NCBI RefSeq assembly: GCF_000721495.1
Contig: NZ_JOHY01000034.1
Coordinates: 1 to 64,000 of the forward strand
Source of the DNA: Streptomyces sp. NRRL F-5123
GTDB lineage: Bacteria > Actinomycetota > Actinomycetes > Streptomycetales > Streptomycetaceae
DNA: 64,000 bases
Reading direction: 5' to 3'
In this document: piece after piece, positions 17,498-26,979 of the stretch
How the letters are laid out: the number at the start of each line of letters is the position of its first letter
Position numbering within the stretch: position 1 is the first letter of the stretch
Notes under the pieces: model-generated
The model's input: the letters and a program-made list of their open reading frames with translations, nothing else
Databases searched by the model: none
What the model was told of the DNA's origin: nothing
Program-made: the position numbers and the translations under genes

Positions 17498-18553
17498 TCA
17501 GGTGGTGCCGGCGGGCGTCGGGGCGGGGCCCGAGCTTTCCCGGACGATGAGCTCGGGCTCGTCCCACGCACCGCCGAGCGGTGCGGCCTCGGGCTCCAAC
17601 AGGGCGTGCAGGCGCGCGAAGGCGGCCCGGCCCAGCCCTTCGAAGTCCAGCCGTACGGTGGTGAGCGTCGGAGCCAGGTAGGCGGCGTGCGGAGCGTCGT
17701 CGAAACCGACCACGCTCACCGAGTCCGGTACCGGCCGCCGGTGTTCCCGCGCCGCGCGCAGCACGCCGAGGGCGATGTCGTCGTTGCCGCACAGGACGGC
17801 GGTCACCGAGCGGTCGGCGAGCAGGCTCCGGGCGGCGAGGTATCCGTCACGCGGAGTCCAGCCGCAGGCGACCGGCTCCGGCACCGGCCGGCCGGCCTCC
17901 TCCAGCGCGTCCTGTCGGCCGAGGGCGCGCTGGCCCACATGCGCCGTGGACGAGGGCAGGGCCAGGTAGTGCACGGTCCGGTGTCCCATCCCCAGCAGGT
18001 GGCGGGTGGCGTGGGCGGCCGCAAGCCGGTCGTCGATCCATACCCGGGCGGGATCGGCCACGCACACCGCCTCCCCGTCGTCGGGGCGCTCGACGACACC
18101 GACCGCCGGAAGGTTCGCGTCCAGCGCCTGGAACGCCCGTGCCCCCGCGGCCTCGAAGGCGATGACGATCGCGGGCGTACGCGGATTCCCCAGCCGGGAC
18201 TCGACATCCTGCACGCTGCGAGCGGCGTCCCGCTCCAGCACGCTGATGGCGACGCTGAAACCCGCTCCGCGCGCCGCCTCCTCGATACCGCGCAAGGTGG
18301 CCGAACAGCCGTAGAGGGCGGTGTCCACCGCGAGCACCGTGACCGTGCGCGCGGAGCCTCCGGCCAGGGCTCGGGCCGTCTTGCTCGGGGTGAACCCGAG
18401 CTCGTCGATGGTGCGCAGCACCAGGTCCCGGGTGGACGCCTTGACGTGCGGCTTGCCGTTGATCACCCGGGAGACGGTCTGGTGGGACACCCCGGCGATG
18501 CGCGCGATGTCCCAAATACTGGTGACTCGCCCGCCCTCGGGCATGGTGGACAT
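17498..18553 (-). CDS. LacI/GalR-family transcriptional repressor
   Basis: This 351-aa regulator has an N-terminal helix-turn-helix and hinge helix (IWDIARIAGVSHQTVSRVIN, then TPSKTARALAGG at about 10-65) followed by a periplasmic-binding-protein-like sugar sensor. ATG 18553 is chosen because GGGAG lies 7 nt upstream. It is transcribed toward the hydrolase gene. Three palindromes with central CG in the flanking gaps fit its expected operator type, so sugar-dependent control of the hydrolase and autoregulation are likely. Confidence 0.9.
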   Translation of the reverse strand: MSTMPEGGRVTSIWDIARIAGVSHQTVSRVINGKPHVKASTRDLVLRTIDELGFTPSKTARALAGGSARTVTVLAVDTALYGCSATLRGIEEAARGAGFSVAISVLERDAARSVQDVESRLGNPRTPAIVIAFEAAGARAFQALDANLPAVGVVERPDDGEAVCVADPARVWIDDRLAAAHATRHLLGMGHRTVHYLALPSSTAHVGQRALGRQDALEEAGRPVPEPVACGWTPRDGYLAARSLLADRSVTAVLCGNDDIALGVLRAAREHRRPVPDSVSVVGFDDAPHAAYLAPTLTTVRLDFEGLGRAAFARLHALLEPEAAPLGGAWDEPELIVRESSGPAPTPAGTT

Positions 18554-18819
18554 GTTGCAGCTCCCAGTCTCTCTCGGGGCTTGACCGGTCAGCTCATGGT
18601 CGAGTCGGCCTGACAGGTGACGTCGTCGGCGGCGGCCTGCGGACTCATCCGGTTCAGCCAGACCTGGTCGAGGTCCTTGAGTACGACGGTGTTCGAAGGC
18701 CCATCCGGAGGTGGTGAGCGGGTGGCCGATCGTGGGCGCCCTCGGCCCCGGTCCCGAACGCGGAGACGTCGACGCCCTTCTTGCTTCCACGCCGTGGCCA
18801 AACCGGCGGTCAGACGGAG

Positions 18820-18831
18820 GTTAGCGCTAAC
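18820..18831. promoter_or_regulatory. Perfect LacI-type operator palindrome
   Basis: GTTAGCGCTAAC is a perfect 12-bp palindrome with a central CG, the classic LacI-family half-site arrangement. It is ~270 bp upstream of the regulator start. Confidence 0.6.
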
Positions 18832-18908
18832 AATTCGGGGACCTCCAGAACGGTGCGACTGCGGGTTCAGGGGTGGAACCACCACGTCTAAGTGACGCTG
18901 GAGAAATA

Positions 18909-18920
18909 GTTACCGATAAC
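18909..18920. promoter_or_regulatory. Second LacI-type operator-like palindrome
   Basis: GTTACCGATAAC matches its own reverse complement at 10 of 12 positions and resembles the site near 17442, suggesting one regulator for both. Confidence 0.5.
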
Positions 18921-19096
18921 AGAGCGCCGTCGTCAAGGCTTCGATCGAAGTCCTCAGTGCCGATGCCGTGCGACAGGGGGCCGGTTCGGCTCGAAGTGAC
19001 CCCTCGGGTCCCGACACTTCCGTTTTGTGCTGCGAGGTCCAGCTCCTCGGGCCGCGCGGACGGACTGCGGTGCACGGGCAGGCCGCGCATGATCGT

Positions 19097-19126
19097 TTGA
19101 CAGGTTCTTCAAAGGTTCTTCATCGT
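19097..19126 (+). promoter_or_regulatory. Promoter with tandem 11-bp repeats for the export operon
   Basis: TTGACA (19097-19102) is followed after 18 bp by CATCGT. Overlapping it, AGGTTCTTCA occurs at 19102-19111 and 19113-19122 with an 11-bp period, the arrangement bound by OmpR/PhoB-type response regulators. The OmpR-type regulator encoded at 24731-25438 is the obvious candidate. Confidence 0.55.
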
Positions 19127-19193
19127 CCGAGCCTTACGGTCGGCCTGCTCTCCGCGCCTGCGGCAGGGCGTAGCACAGGGGAAGAGGGGACCG

Positions 19194-19790
19194 ATGAGGG
19201 CGTTCCAGGCGGGGCTCGGGGTGGCGGTCGCGGGGCTGGCGCTCGCGCTGGCCGGCTGTGGCGGTGGTGGTGACGGGGATGCGAAGGTGCCGTCCGCCGA
19301 GGGGGGCGCGTCGTCCGCGGCGGCCGCCGGGAAGGGGGAGCCGGGCGGCGGGGACGAGGTGAGTGCGTACGTCGAGAGCCAGCGCAAGTGGGTGGCGTGC
19401 ATGCGGAAGAACGGGATCGACCTGCCCGACCCGAATTCCAGGGGGCAGGTCGACATATCCGGTCAGGGCACGGAGATTAAGAAGGCGCCGCAGTTCACGG
19501 CTGCGTCCGAGAAGTGCGCCGGCCTCAAGGCGACGGTCCCGCAGGGGCTGGAGGAGGCCAACGAGCCCAAGCTCACGCCCGCGCAGATCAAGGTTCAGCA
19601 GGACTACGCGGACTGCATGCAGAAGAACGGCGCGCTCGACTTCCCGGATCCGGACGCGAACGGGTACGAGACCGACGACAACTCCGGCCAGCCCGTGTGG
19701 GACCAGGACTCGGCCGGCGCCAAGCGTGCCATGCGCGTGTGCGCCCCGGTCCTCGGGCACCCGGCCGACTCCGGCCCGGCCAAGGGCTGA
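19194..19790 (+). CDS. Putative lipoprotein, first gene of an ABC export/sensing operon
   Basis: This 198-aa protein has a signal peptide and lipobox ending LALAGC (Cys22), then a Gly/Ser-rich linker. The body has two Cys-containing repeats of similar pattern (RKWVACMRKNGIDLPDPN and QQDYADCMQKNGALDFPDP), so it should be anchored on the outer face of the membrane. Lipoproteins of this kind commonly precede a peptidoglycan-binding adaptor and MacB-like ABC genes in streptomycetes. Two bases separate it from the next start. Confidence 0.82.
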   Translation: MRAFQAGLGVAVAGLALALAGCGGGGDGDAKVPSAEGGASSAAAAGKGEPGGGDEVSAYVESQRKWVACMRKNGIDLPDPNSRGQVDISGQGTEIKKAPQFTAASEKCAGLKATVPQGLEEANEPKLTPAQIKVQQDYADCMQKNGALDFPDPDANGYETDDNSGQPVWDQDSAGAKRAMRVCAPVLGHPADSGPAKG

Positions 19791-19792
19791 TC

Positions 19793-21067
19793 GTGACCGG
19801 GACACTGACGGACCTCGGCGGCGAGCCGGAGGCGGAACCCGCGCCGGGCCGCCGGCGGGGGTGGCGGCGCCGGCGGACAGCACTGGCCGGTGCGGCCGTG
19901 CTCGTGGTGGCGGCGGTCGCGGTGGCCGGCGCGCTGGGCTTCGGCGGCGGCGGGCACGAGAGCCCGAAGGTGCCGCCCCGTGCCGGCTCCGTCGTCGCGG
20001 TGAAGCGCACCACACTGGCCGAACGGGTCACGGTCGACGGTCAGTTGGGCTACGGCACGGAGGTGCCGCTGCCGCTCAAGGCGACCGGGACCGTGACATG
20101 GCTCCCCCAGCAGGGTGCGACGGTGGGACGTGGCGGCACACTGCTGCGCGTCGATGACCGGCCGGTCGTGCTCATGTACGGGGCGCTGCCGACGTACCGG
20201 GACCTGGGCCTGCCCGGGGCGGGGGGCGGGCGGACGGACGGTGAGCGGTCGAAGGCCTCGGACGGCACGTCGTCCGGCACGCCCACGGACGGGCCGGCGG
20301 CCGCGGACGCGCCCGCGCCGCCGTCCGCGTCGGGGAGCGGGGGGTCCGGTCGGCAGGGCGGTGAGCTCACGGGCATGGACGTCCTCCAGTTCGAGCGGAA
20401 CCTGGCGGCCCTGGGCTACACCGGTTTCACCGTGGACGAGAGGTTCACCGCCGCGACCGCCCAGGCGGTCGAGCGCTGGCAGAAGTCGCTCGGGCTGCCG
20501 CAGACCGGCACCGTGGGCATCGGGGACGTCATCTACGCCTCCGGCCGGGTGCGGATCGGCCATGCCGACGTCCGGCTGGGTGACGCGGCCGGTGAGAATA
20601 CCCTGACCTGCACCGACACCTCGCGGAAGGTCATGGTGAACGCCTCGGCCGCGGACGCCGGGTGGGCGCGGCGCGGCGCCGGCGTCCGGATCACCCTGCC
20701 CAGCGGCACGTCCGTGCAGGGCACGGTGGTGTCGGTGGGGAAGCAGGCGAGTGCGCCCGAGGGGGGCGGCGGGGGCGGGACTGCGGACGCCGGGGCGTCG
20801 GTCCCGGTGACCATCTCCGTCAAGGACCAGAAGGCGCTGGGGAGTTCGGAGGGCGGCCCGGTGACCGTCGGCTACGTGGGACGCGAGGCCAGGAACGTGC
20901 TGAGCGTGCCGGTCTCGGCGCTGGTCGCCCTCGCGGAGGGCGGGTACGGCCTGGAGACCGAGGACGGCCGCTTCGTGGCCGTGAAGACCGGGCTGTTCGC
21001 CGACGGCGACGTGGAAGTGAGCGGCACCGCCGTCCGCGAGGGCATGAAGGTGAGGATCCCGGAGTGA
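19793..21067 (+). CDS. Membrane-fusion-type adaptor with peptidoglycan-binding domain
   Basis: This 424-aa protein has an N-terminal membrane anchor (about 30-50), then an HlyD/MFP-like segment ([20 protein letters not shown]). After a low-complexity insert comes a PG_binding_1 domain (about 195-250: [27 protein letters not shown]), then a C-terminal beta-barrel part. It would couple the ABC transporter encoded next to the cell wall. The GTG start lies 2 bp after the lipoprotein stop. Its stop overlaps the next start (GTGA). Confidence 0.85.
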   Translation: MTGTLTDLGGEPEAEPAPGRRRGWRRRRTALAGAAVLVVAAVAVAGALGFGGGGHESPKVPPRAGSVVAVKRTTLAERVTVDGQLGYGTEVPLPLKATGTVTWLPQQGATVGRGGTLLRVDDRPVVLMYGALPTYRDLGLPGAGGGRTDGERSKASDGTSSGTPTDGPAAADAPAPPSASGSGGSGRQGGELTGMDVLQFERNLAALGYTGFTVDERFTAATAQAVERWQKSLGLPQTGTVGIGDVIYASGRVRIGHADVRLGDAAGENTLTCTDTSRKVMVNASAADAGWARRGAGVRITLPSGTSVQGTVVSVGKQASAPEGGGGGGTADAGASVPVTISVKDQKALGSSEGGPVTVGYVGREARNVLSVPVSALVALAEGGYGLETEDGRFVAVKTGLFADGDVEVSGTAVREGMKVRIPE

Positions 21068-21783
21068 CCACGACGAGCGGTGCCGGCCCGGCGGTCCTGG
21101 AATTCGACGCGGTCTGCAAGACGTATCCGGGCGGTGTGGCCGCGGTCCGTGACGTGAGCCTGCGGATCGGCCGGGGCGAACTCGTCGCCGTCGTCGGCCC
21201 GTCGGGATCGGGCAAGTCCAGCATGCTGAACCTGATGGGCAGCCTCGACCGGCCGTCGTCGGGACAGGTGCGGATCGACGGCCACGACGTGGCGAAGCTG
21301 TCCGACCGCGAGGTCTCCGCGCTGCGCGCCACCCGGATCGGCTTCGTCTTCCAGCAGTTCCACCTCTCGGTCGGCGTCCCCGTGCTGGACGCGGTGGCGG
21401 ACGGCCTGCTCTACGCCGGCGTCCCGATGCGCCGCCGCCGTACCCGTGCGGCTGCCGCGCTGGACCGGGTGGGCCTCGGCCACCGGCTGCACCACCTGCC
21501 GCAGCAGCTGTCCGGCGGCGAGCGGCAGCGTGTCGCCGTCGCGCGGGCGGTGGTCGGCGCCCCGTCCGTCCTGCTCGCCGACGAGCCGACGGGCAACCTC
21601 GACTCGGTGTCCGGCGCGGTGGTGCTGGACCTGCTGCGGGAGCTGCACGCGGCCGGCACCACGGTGGTGGTGATCACCCACGATCGGGAGATCGCGGACC
21701 GGCTCCCCCGCCGCCTGGAGATGCGGGACGGCCGCCTGGTCGCCGACAGCGCCCGCGGCCGGGAGAGCGGGGTGCTGCGGTGA
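21064..21783 (+). CDS. ABC transporter ATP-binding protein (MacB/LolD type)
   Basis: This 239-aa ATPase has Walker [10 protein letters not shown], signature [14 protein letters not shown], Walker [14 protein letters not shown] and H-loop VITHD. It is the size of MacB/LolD-family subunits that power mechanotransmission rather than classic uptake. GTG overlaps the upstream stop, and its stop overlaps the permease start (GTGA at both junctions). Confidence 0.93.
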   Translation: MTTTSGAGPAVLEFDAVCKTYPGGVAAVRDVSLRIGRGELVAVVGPSGSGKSSMLNLMGSLDRPSSGQVRIDGHDVAKLSDREVSALRATRIGFVFQQFHLSVGVPVLDAVADGLLYAGVPMRRRRTRAAAALDRVGLGHRLHHLPQQLSGGERQRVAVARAVVGAPSVLLADEPTGNLDSVSGAVVLDLLRELHAAGTTVVVITHDREIADRLPRRLEMRDGRLVADSARGRESGVLR

Positions 21784-22982
21784 GGCCCGGGACGCGGCTG
21801 CGCGTCGCCCGGCTCGGCCCCGCGGACGTCGTCCGCCTGGGCGGCACCGGGCTGCGGACCCGGCCCCTGCGGGTCTTCCTGTCCGCGCTCGGCATCGCCA
21901 TCGGCGTCGCCGCCATGATCGCGGTGGTCGGCATCTCCGGCTCAGGACAGGCCGAGGTGGACCGGCGCCTGGACGCCCTGGGCACGAACCTGCTGCGCGT
22001 CGCGCCCGGGCAGAGTCTGGGCGGCGAGCAGGCCCGGCTCCCCTTCGAGGCGGTGCCGATGATCCGCCGTGTGCCGCCAGTGCGGCAGGTCGCCGCCACG
22101 GGCACGACCAGCGCCCACGTCTACCGCAACGAGCACATCGCCGTGGGCCGCACCGGCTCCCTCGACGTCCTCGCCGCCGAGCGGAACCTGCTCCCGGCGG
22201 TCGGCGGCCGGGTCCGCGTGGGCCGCTGGCTCGACGCGGCGACGGAGAAGTACCCCGCCGTCGTGCTCGGCGCCAGGGCCGCCCAGCGCCTGGACGTCTA
22301 CACTCCCGGAACCCGGCTGTGGATCGGCGGCCACTGGTTCTCGCTGATCGGCGTCCTCGACCCCGTCCCGCTGGTGCCCGAACTCGACAGCTCGGCACTG
22401 GTCGGCTGGCCCGCGGCCCGCACGTACCTGCGTTTCGACGGGCACCCGTCACTGGTGTACGTGCGCACCCAGGACAGCCAGGTCGCCTCGGTACGCGCCG
22501 TGCTGCCGGCGACGGCGTACCCGGAGAAGCCGGGCGAAGTCCGGGTCTCCCGACCCTCCGACGCCCTCGCGGCCCGCGAGGCCACCGAGTCGGCGCTCAC
22601 CGGACTGCTGCTCGGCCTCGGCGGGGTGGCGCTACTGGTCGGCGGAGTCGGGGTGGGCAACACCATGGTCATCTCGGTGCTGGAGCGCCGCCCGGAGATC
22701 GGGCTGCGCCGGGCCCTGGGAGCCACCCGCGGGCAGATCCGCACGCAGTTCGTCACCGAGTCGCTGCTGCTGTCCCTCGTCGGCGGCCTCGGCGGGACCC
22801 TCCTCGGGACGCTGATCACCGCGGGCTACGCGGCCGACCGCGGCTGGCCCACGGTGGTGCCTGCCTGGGCGAGCGCGGCCGGCATCGGGTCGACACTGCT
22901 CATCGGCGTGCTGGCCGGGCTGTACCCGGCGGTCCGGGCCAGCAGGCTCTCGCCGACGGAGGCGCTGTCCCGTGCCGGCTGA
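21780..22982 (+). CDS. MacB-like ABC transporter permease
   Basis: This 400-aa membrane protein has one N-terminal TM helix, a ~220-residue extracytoplasmic MacB-PCD domain and a C-terminal FtsX domain with three TM helices ([20 protein letters not shown], then [19 protein letters not shown]). It works with the upstream ATPase, adaptor and lipoprotein. A strong inverted repeat right after the stop separates it from the kinase gene. Confidence 0.92.
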   Translation: MRPGTRLRVARLGPADVVRLGGTGLRTRPLRVFLSALGIAIGVAAMIAVVGISGSGQAEVDRRLDALGTNLLRVAPGQSLGGEQARLPFEAVPMIRRVPPVRQVAATGTTSAHVYRNEHIAVGRTGSLDVLAAERNLLPAVGGRVRVGRWLDAATEKYPAVVLGARAAQRLDVYTPGTRLWIGGHWFSLIGVLDPVPLVPELDSSALVGWPAARTYLRFDGHPSLVYVRTQDSQVASVRAVLPATAYPEKPGEVRVSRPSDALAAREATESALTGLLLGLGGVALLVGGVGVGNTMVISVLERRPEIGLRRALGATRGQIRTQFVTESLLLSLVGGLGGTLLGTLITAGYAADRGWPTVVPAWASAAGIGSTLLIGVLAGLYPAVRASRLSPTEALSRAG

Positions 22983-22983
22983 C

Positions 22984-23049
22984 CCGTACGGGACGGGACG
23001 CGCGCGGGCGGCGCACTGCCAAGCGGCCGCCCGCGCCCGTCCCGTACGG
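22984..23049 (+). terminator. Long imperfect hairpin after the ABC operon
   Basis: Arms at 22984-23012 and 23026-23049 pair over about 24 bp (CCGTACGGGACGGG at the base), with a 5-nt bulge on the left arm. It lies directly after the permease stop. Confidence 0.65.
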
Positions 23050-23111
23050 TGGCAGACCCTCCGGGTGGGGAGGGGCCGGAGAGCGGGCGGACGAGGACTG
23101 GGGGACATACG

Positions 23112-24770
23112 GTGAGCTTTCGGCTGCGGGTTCTCGGACTGCTCGTGCTCGTCGCCCTCACCGCCACTGCGGCCACCGCCTGGCTCGCCGTGCGCCAGGC
23201 GAACCGCCAGGTCCAGGAGGCCGTCAGCGCCGGGCAGCAGGACGTCTCCCGGATCGTCGCCGGTCTCCGCGCGTACGGGTACGCGCACGGCACCTGGCAG
23301 GGCGCCGACGCCACGGTGCTGCAGCTCGCCCGCCGGACCGGCCAGCGCATCCAGGTGGTGACGGAGGCCGGCGCCCCGGTCGCCGACTCCGACACCCTCG
23401 CCGGACGCGAACCCCGCCCCGGCAGCAGGCCCGCCGCCCTGGTCGACGCGCGGCCCACCGTGCGTCTGCCGGACATGCGGACGCCGAGGGAGTCCGGCAA
23501 GCTCATGGCGACCGCCATCGCCGCGTACCGCTCCTCGGCCCCGTACGCGGCCTGCCTGACCAGGGCGGGCGTGCCCGTGGCCGTCCGGCCGGGCATCTAC
23601 GGCGTCCCGCAGGCGAGCACCGACCACCGGCCCGCGCAGTGCGCCGAACTCCCCACCGAAAGCGACCCGCAGACGCCGCAGGACGTCACGCGGCTGCGCA
23701 CCTGCGAGCAGGCGTCCGACCTGGCTCCGTGCCTCCAGCGGGTCTTCAACGAGCGCACGGCCGCCGTCGCCCCGCCACGGCTCGAAGTCCGCCTCGGCTA
23801 CCGGAACGAATCCCCGCCCACCCTCGCCGCCGCCCCCGCCGCCTCCGCGGCCGGCGGGGTGGCCCTCGCCGTGGTCCTCGGCGCGCTGCTCCTCGGCCGG
23901 GCGGTCCTGCGCCCGGTGCGGGCGATGACGCACGCGGCCACGGCGCTCGGCGACGGCGACCTGGGACAGCGCGTACCGGCCAGCGGGCGGGACGAGATCG
24001 CCAGGCTCGCGACCGCCTTCAACCGCATGGCCGACTCGCTCCAGGCCGCCGAGGACCGCCAGCGCCGCCTGACCGGGGACATCGCGCACGAACTGCGCAC
24101 CCCGCTGGCCAACCTGCGGGGCTACCTGGAGGCGCTGCGCGACGGCGTCGTCACCCCGACGCCCGACCTGCTCGCGTCGCTCCACGAGGAGACGCTGCTG
24201 CAGCAGCGGATCGTCGACGACCTGCACGACCTCGCGCTGGCCGAGGCGGGCGCGCTCACCTACCACCGCCGCGAAGTCGACCTGCGCGACGTGCTCGACG
24301 CCGCCCGCACCGCGCACCGCGCCCAGGCAGGAGCCGCCGGCGTGACCCTGATGACCGAGGCGCCGCACCCCGCGCACGTGACCGCCGACCCCGACCGGCT
24401 GCGCCAGGTCGTCGGCAACCTGGTGGTGAACGCCCTGCGGGCGACGGGCCGGGGCGGCACCGTGACGCTCGCCGCGCTCACCCGGGGCGGCCGGGCCGTC
24501 ATCGAGGTCCGGGACACCGGCACCGGGATACCGGCCGCCGACCTGCCGCACCTCTTCGACCGCTTCTGGCGCGCCGACCCGGCCCGGGGCCGGACGACCG
24601 GCGGCAGCGGGCTCGGGCTCTCCATCGCACGGCAGATCGTCACCGACCACGACGGGACGGTGGAGGCCCGCAGCACGGTGGGCGCCGGCACGACGTTCAC
24701 CATCACCCTGCCCGCCGCACCGGGGCCCTGTCAGGAAGGGGCGGCACCACCGCCGTCGGCCAGCCGGTAA
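23112..24770 (+). CDS. Sensor histidine kinase
   Basis: This 552-aa membrane kinase has TM1 (about 8-28), a ~200-residue extracytoplasmic sensor with paired cysteines, TM2 (about 235-255) and HAMP. HisKA carries the phosphoacceptor His in DIAHELRTP (about 323-331). The ATPase domain has an N box (NLVVNAL), G1 box (DTGTGI) and G2 box (GSGLGLSI). The GTG start has GGGGGA upstream. It follows the ABC operon and converges on its probable partner regulator; their 3' ends overlap by 40 bp. Confidence 0.92.
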   Translation: MSFRLRVLGLLVLVALTATAATAWLAVRQANRQVQEAVSAGQQDVSRIVAGLRAYGYAHGTWQGADATVLQLARRTGQRIQVVTEAGAPVADSDTLAGREPRPGSRPAALVDARPTVRLPDMRTPRESGKLMATAIAAYRSSAPYAACLTRAGVPVAVRPGIYGVPQASTDHRPAQCAELPTESDPQTPQDVTRLRTCEQASDLAPCLQRVFNERTAAVAPPRLEVRLGYRNESPPTLAAAPAASAAGGVALAVVLGALLLGRAVLRPVRAMTHAATALGDGDLGQRVPASGRDEIARLATAFNRMADSLQAAEDRQRRLTGDIAHELRTPLANLRGYLEALRDGVVTPTPDLLASLHEETLLQQRIVDDLHDLALAEAGALTYHRREVDLRDVLDAARTAHRAQAGAAGVTLMTEAPHPAHVTADPDRLRQVVGNLVVNALRATGRGGTVTLAALTRGGRAVIEVRDTGTGIPAADLPHLFDRFWRADPARGRTTGGSGLGLSIARQIVTDHDGTVEARSTVGAGTTFTITLPAAPGPCQEGAAPPPSASR

Positions 24771-25438
24771 CCGCGCCCGTACACCGTCTCCAGGCGGCGC
24801 GGCCGCTTCGGATCGGCCTCCAGTTTGCGGCGCAGGTTCATCACGTGCGCGTCGACGGTCCGCTCCAGCACGTCCCGGTCGAAGCCGAAGACCCGCTCGA
24901 TGATCTGCGCCCGGGTGAACACCCGGCCCGGCTCCCGGGCCAGCATCTCCAGGACGGCGAATTCCTTCGCGGTGAGCGTCACCGCCCGCCCGGTCACCCG
25001 CACCTCGAAGCGGACGGTGTCGAGCTCGAGATCCCCCGCGCGCAGCACCGCGGGCTCCACCGCCCCACCGCCGGTTCTGGACCGGCGCAGCAACGCCCTT
25101 ACACGGGCCGTCAGTTCACGCGGACTGTACGGCTTGGTGAGGTAGTCGTCCGCGCCCAGGTCGAGGCCGAGGAGCATGTCCTCCTCGGTGGAGCGGGCGG
25201 TGAGCAGCAGGATCGGGACGCTCGACTCGGTCCGCAGGATGCGGCAGACGTCCAGCCCGTCGACGAGCGGCAGCATCACGTCCAGCACGATGAGGTCCGG
25301 CTGCACCGAGCGGGCCCGCTCCAGCGCCGTACGGCCGTCGGCCACCACCTGCACCGCGTGCCCCTCACGCTCCAGGTAGATCCGGACCAGCCGGGACTGC
25401 TTCTCGTCATCCTCGGCGACCAGGATCCGAGCGTTCAC
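24731..25438 (-). CDS. OmpR-family response regulator
   Basis: This 235-aa protein has a receiver domain (acidic pocket EDD, phosphoacceptor Asp in LIVLDVMLP, switch Thr in LLLTARS, Lys in LTKPYS). It also has a winged-helix Trans_reg_C domain ending METNLRRKLE-like (HVMNLRRKLEADP) and VYGRGYRL. It is on the opposite strand to the kinase, with overlapping 3' ends. A TAGCCT -10-like box lies at 25490-25495. The tandem repeats at the export-operon promoter are its likely target. Confidence 0.92.
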   Translation of the reverse strand: MNARILVAEDDEKQSRLVRIYLEREGHAVQVVADGRTALERARSVQPDLIVLDVMLPLVDGLDVCRILRTESSVPILLLTARSTEEDMLLGLDLGADDYLTKPYSPRELTARVRALLRRSRTGGGAVEPAVLRAGDLELDTVRFEVRVTGRAVTLTAKEFAVLEMLAREPGRVFTRAQIIERVFGFDRDVLERTVDAHVMNLRRKLEADPKRPRRLETVYGRGYRLADGGGAAPS

Positions 25439-25492
25439 GACTTCTCTCTCCCCCCCGGCGCCGGAACCGGCGCTCGCGCCTGCCCCAGAAGG

Positions 25493-25570
25493 CTAGACCG
25501 TGGCGAGGAAAGCCGTGACGGCGGCGGCGAGGGCGTCGGGGGCAGTGGCCCTGATGAGTCGCCGGCGCGC
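25493..25570 (-). pseudogene. Possible short remnant of an alpha/beta hydrolase C-terminus
   Basis: The minus strand reads RATAPDALAAAVTAFLATV and stops at 25493, resembling the last helix of alpha/beta hydrolases. No upstream hydrolase sequence is recognisable. It also overlaps the presumed promoter of the response regulator. Confidence 0.25.
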
Positions 25571-25638
25571 CACAGTTTGTTGCTACGGAGACGACCAGGT
25601 ACGTAATCGACGGCCTCGGTGACCTGAGCGGTCGCCGG

Positions 25639-26946
25639 TCACCAGGCCGCGCGGGCCGGAAGCACCAGGAGACCGCCGTCGACGTGCCTCTCGATGTCGA
25701 TGACGACGTCCGCGGCCGGAGCCGCGGTGGTGACGCCCTGCGCCAAGGACCTGATCCGGTAGGACGCCTCCAGGAGTGCGTCCACCTGCCCCCGCGTCAT
25801 GACTTTACCGGCCAAACGCTTCGGGGGGCCCAGCTCCAGCGACGACAGCCGCAGGAGCACGCCCGCGATCCGGGCTTCGAGCTCGTCGACGCGCCGCTGG
25901 TCGGTGTTCAGGCTGCGCACGAAGTTCTCGAAGGGATTGCCGGGGTCGTCCTGCCCGGCCTCCACGGCCTGGAGGACGTTCACCCGCCGCTTGAGCGCGA
26001 CGGCGAGCTCCGCGAGTTCGAGGTGGGCGCGGAAGCGGCCGCCCTCGGTGGTGACGCCGTCGAACGCCGCCTCCAGGTCGGCGACGTCGACCCGTCCGTC
26101 ACCGAACGCAGCGAAAGCGGCCTCCCACTTCCCGATGCGGCGGGCCGCCCTCTCGGTCGCCGTGCTGATCGCGTGAGCCGCAGAGTCGAGGCCAAGAGAC
26201 GCACCGATCTTCCCCTGGTCGAGGAGTACCCCCGTGGCCTTGTCGATCGCGTCCCGGCACCCGTCCAGCTCGCTCCGCTCCTGCTCCAGCCTCTCGTCGC
26301 GGAGATCCTCCAGCAGCTCTGTGATGCGCTGGATCGCCGCCTGGCGCTGATGGTCGGCATACGCGCTCGCGCCGAGGGCCACCGCCATGAGGATCAGCGG
26401 TGCAGCGACGGTGAGCGCGGTCCCGGCTGCGGCGGTCCCCGCCGCCGCACCCGCGGCGCCTGCGGTCCCCGCCGTTCCGACGGGGACGAACGCCGCCTTG
26501 GCGGCTATCAACTTGCTGCTTTGATCAACCAGTTCGCCGTAGACGCCGTGCGGCACCGCCTTGGGCACCATCGGCTTCACGAGTCCCCTGCCGATCTGCG
26601 TCGCCACCTTCGCGGGCACGACCATCCGGTAAAGCACCTCACCGGACCCGGCGACCGCGGCGACAGCCGGAACGTCGCGGGCGTGCCCGGCGACCAGACG
26701 GGACAGCTCCTGGGCCAGCGGACTTACCGCACCCAGCAGCAACCCGGAGCCACGACTGTGACGTACCGTCAGCGGACGAGCCTCCAGGGTGACCAGAGGG
26801 GCCTGGGAGAACGCCGCGAGGGCCGACCGTAGTTCCGCCAGGCGCTCAGGAGTGAGCGCGTCCCCACCGGTCGCCGCAGGCACGTGCATGCCACCTGCCG
26901 TCGACAGCGCCCACACAGGCACGACCGTGGTGTCCTCATCGCCCAT
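25639..26946 (-). CDS. Membrane-associated coiled-coil protein of unknown function
   Basis: This 435-aa protein has a central Ala/Gly-rich hydrophobic stretch (about 175-225, one or two membrane passes). It is followed by a charged coiled-coil (RITELLEDLRDERLEQERSE) and a helical C-terminal half. The N-terminal ~150 residues are soluble. I recognise no named family. The start ATG 26946 has GGGGGAG just upstream; the frame stays open further upstream only because it is antisense to a transposase remnant. It is an orphan gene beside IS debris, likely acquired. Confidence 0.7.
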   Translation of the reverse strand: MGDEDTTVVPVWALSTAGGMHVPAATGGDALTPERLAELRSALAAFSQAPLVTLEARPLTVRHSRGSGLLLGAVSPLAQELSRLVAGHARDVPAVAAVAGSGEVLYRMVVPAKVATQIGRGLVKPMVPKAVPHGVYGELVDQSSKLIAAKAAFVPVGTAGTAGAAGAAAGTAAAGTALTVAAPLILMAVALGASAYADHQRQAAIQRITELLEDLRDERLEQERSELDGCRDAIDKATGVLLDQGKIGASLGLDSAAHAISTATERAARRIGKWEAAFAAFGDGRVDVADLEAAFDGVTTEGGRFRAHLELAELAVALKRRVNVLQAVEAGQDDPGNPFENFVRSLNTDQRRVDELEARIAGVLLRLSSLELGPPKRLAGKVMTRGQVDALLEASYRIRSLAQGVTTAAPAADVVIDIERHVDGGLLVLPARAAW

Positions 26947-26979
26947 CGCTCCCCCTTGCTTCCCCCGCAGACGATAGCG

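Larger units (their letters stand above)
18554..19193. other. Divergent intergenic region with two operator-like palindromes and an export-operon promoter
   Basis: This 640-bp region lies between the leftward LacI gene and the rightward lipoprotein gene. It contains LacI-type palindromes (18820-18831, 18909-18920) and an 11-bp-period direct repeat at the lipoprotein promoter. No coding sequence was recognised. Confidence 0.55.

Noticed and set aside
17145..17792. Upstream extension of the hydrolase reading frame by ~215 codons
   Set aside because: The extension has no family similarity, runs into the LacI gene antisense and would place the signal peptide internally.
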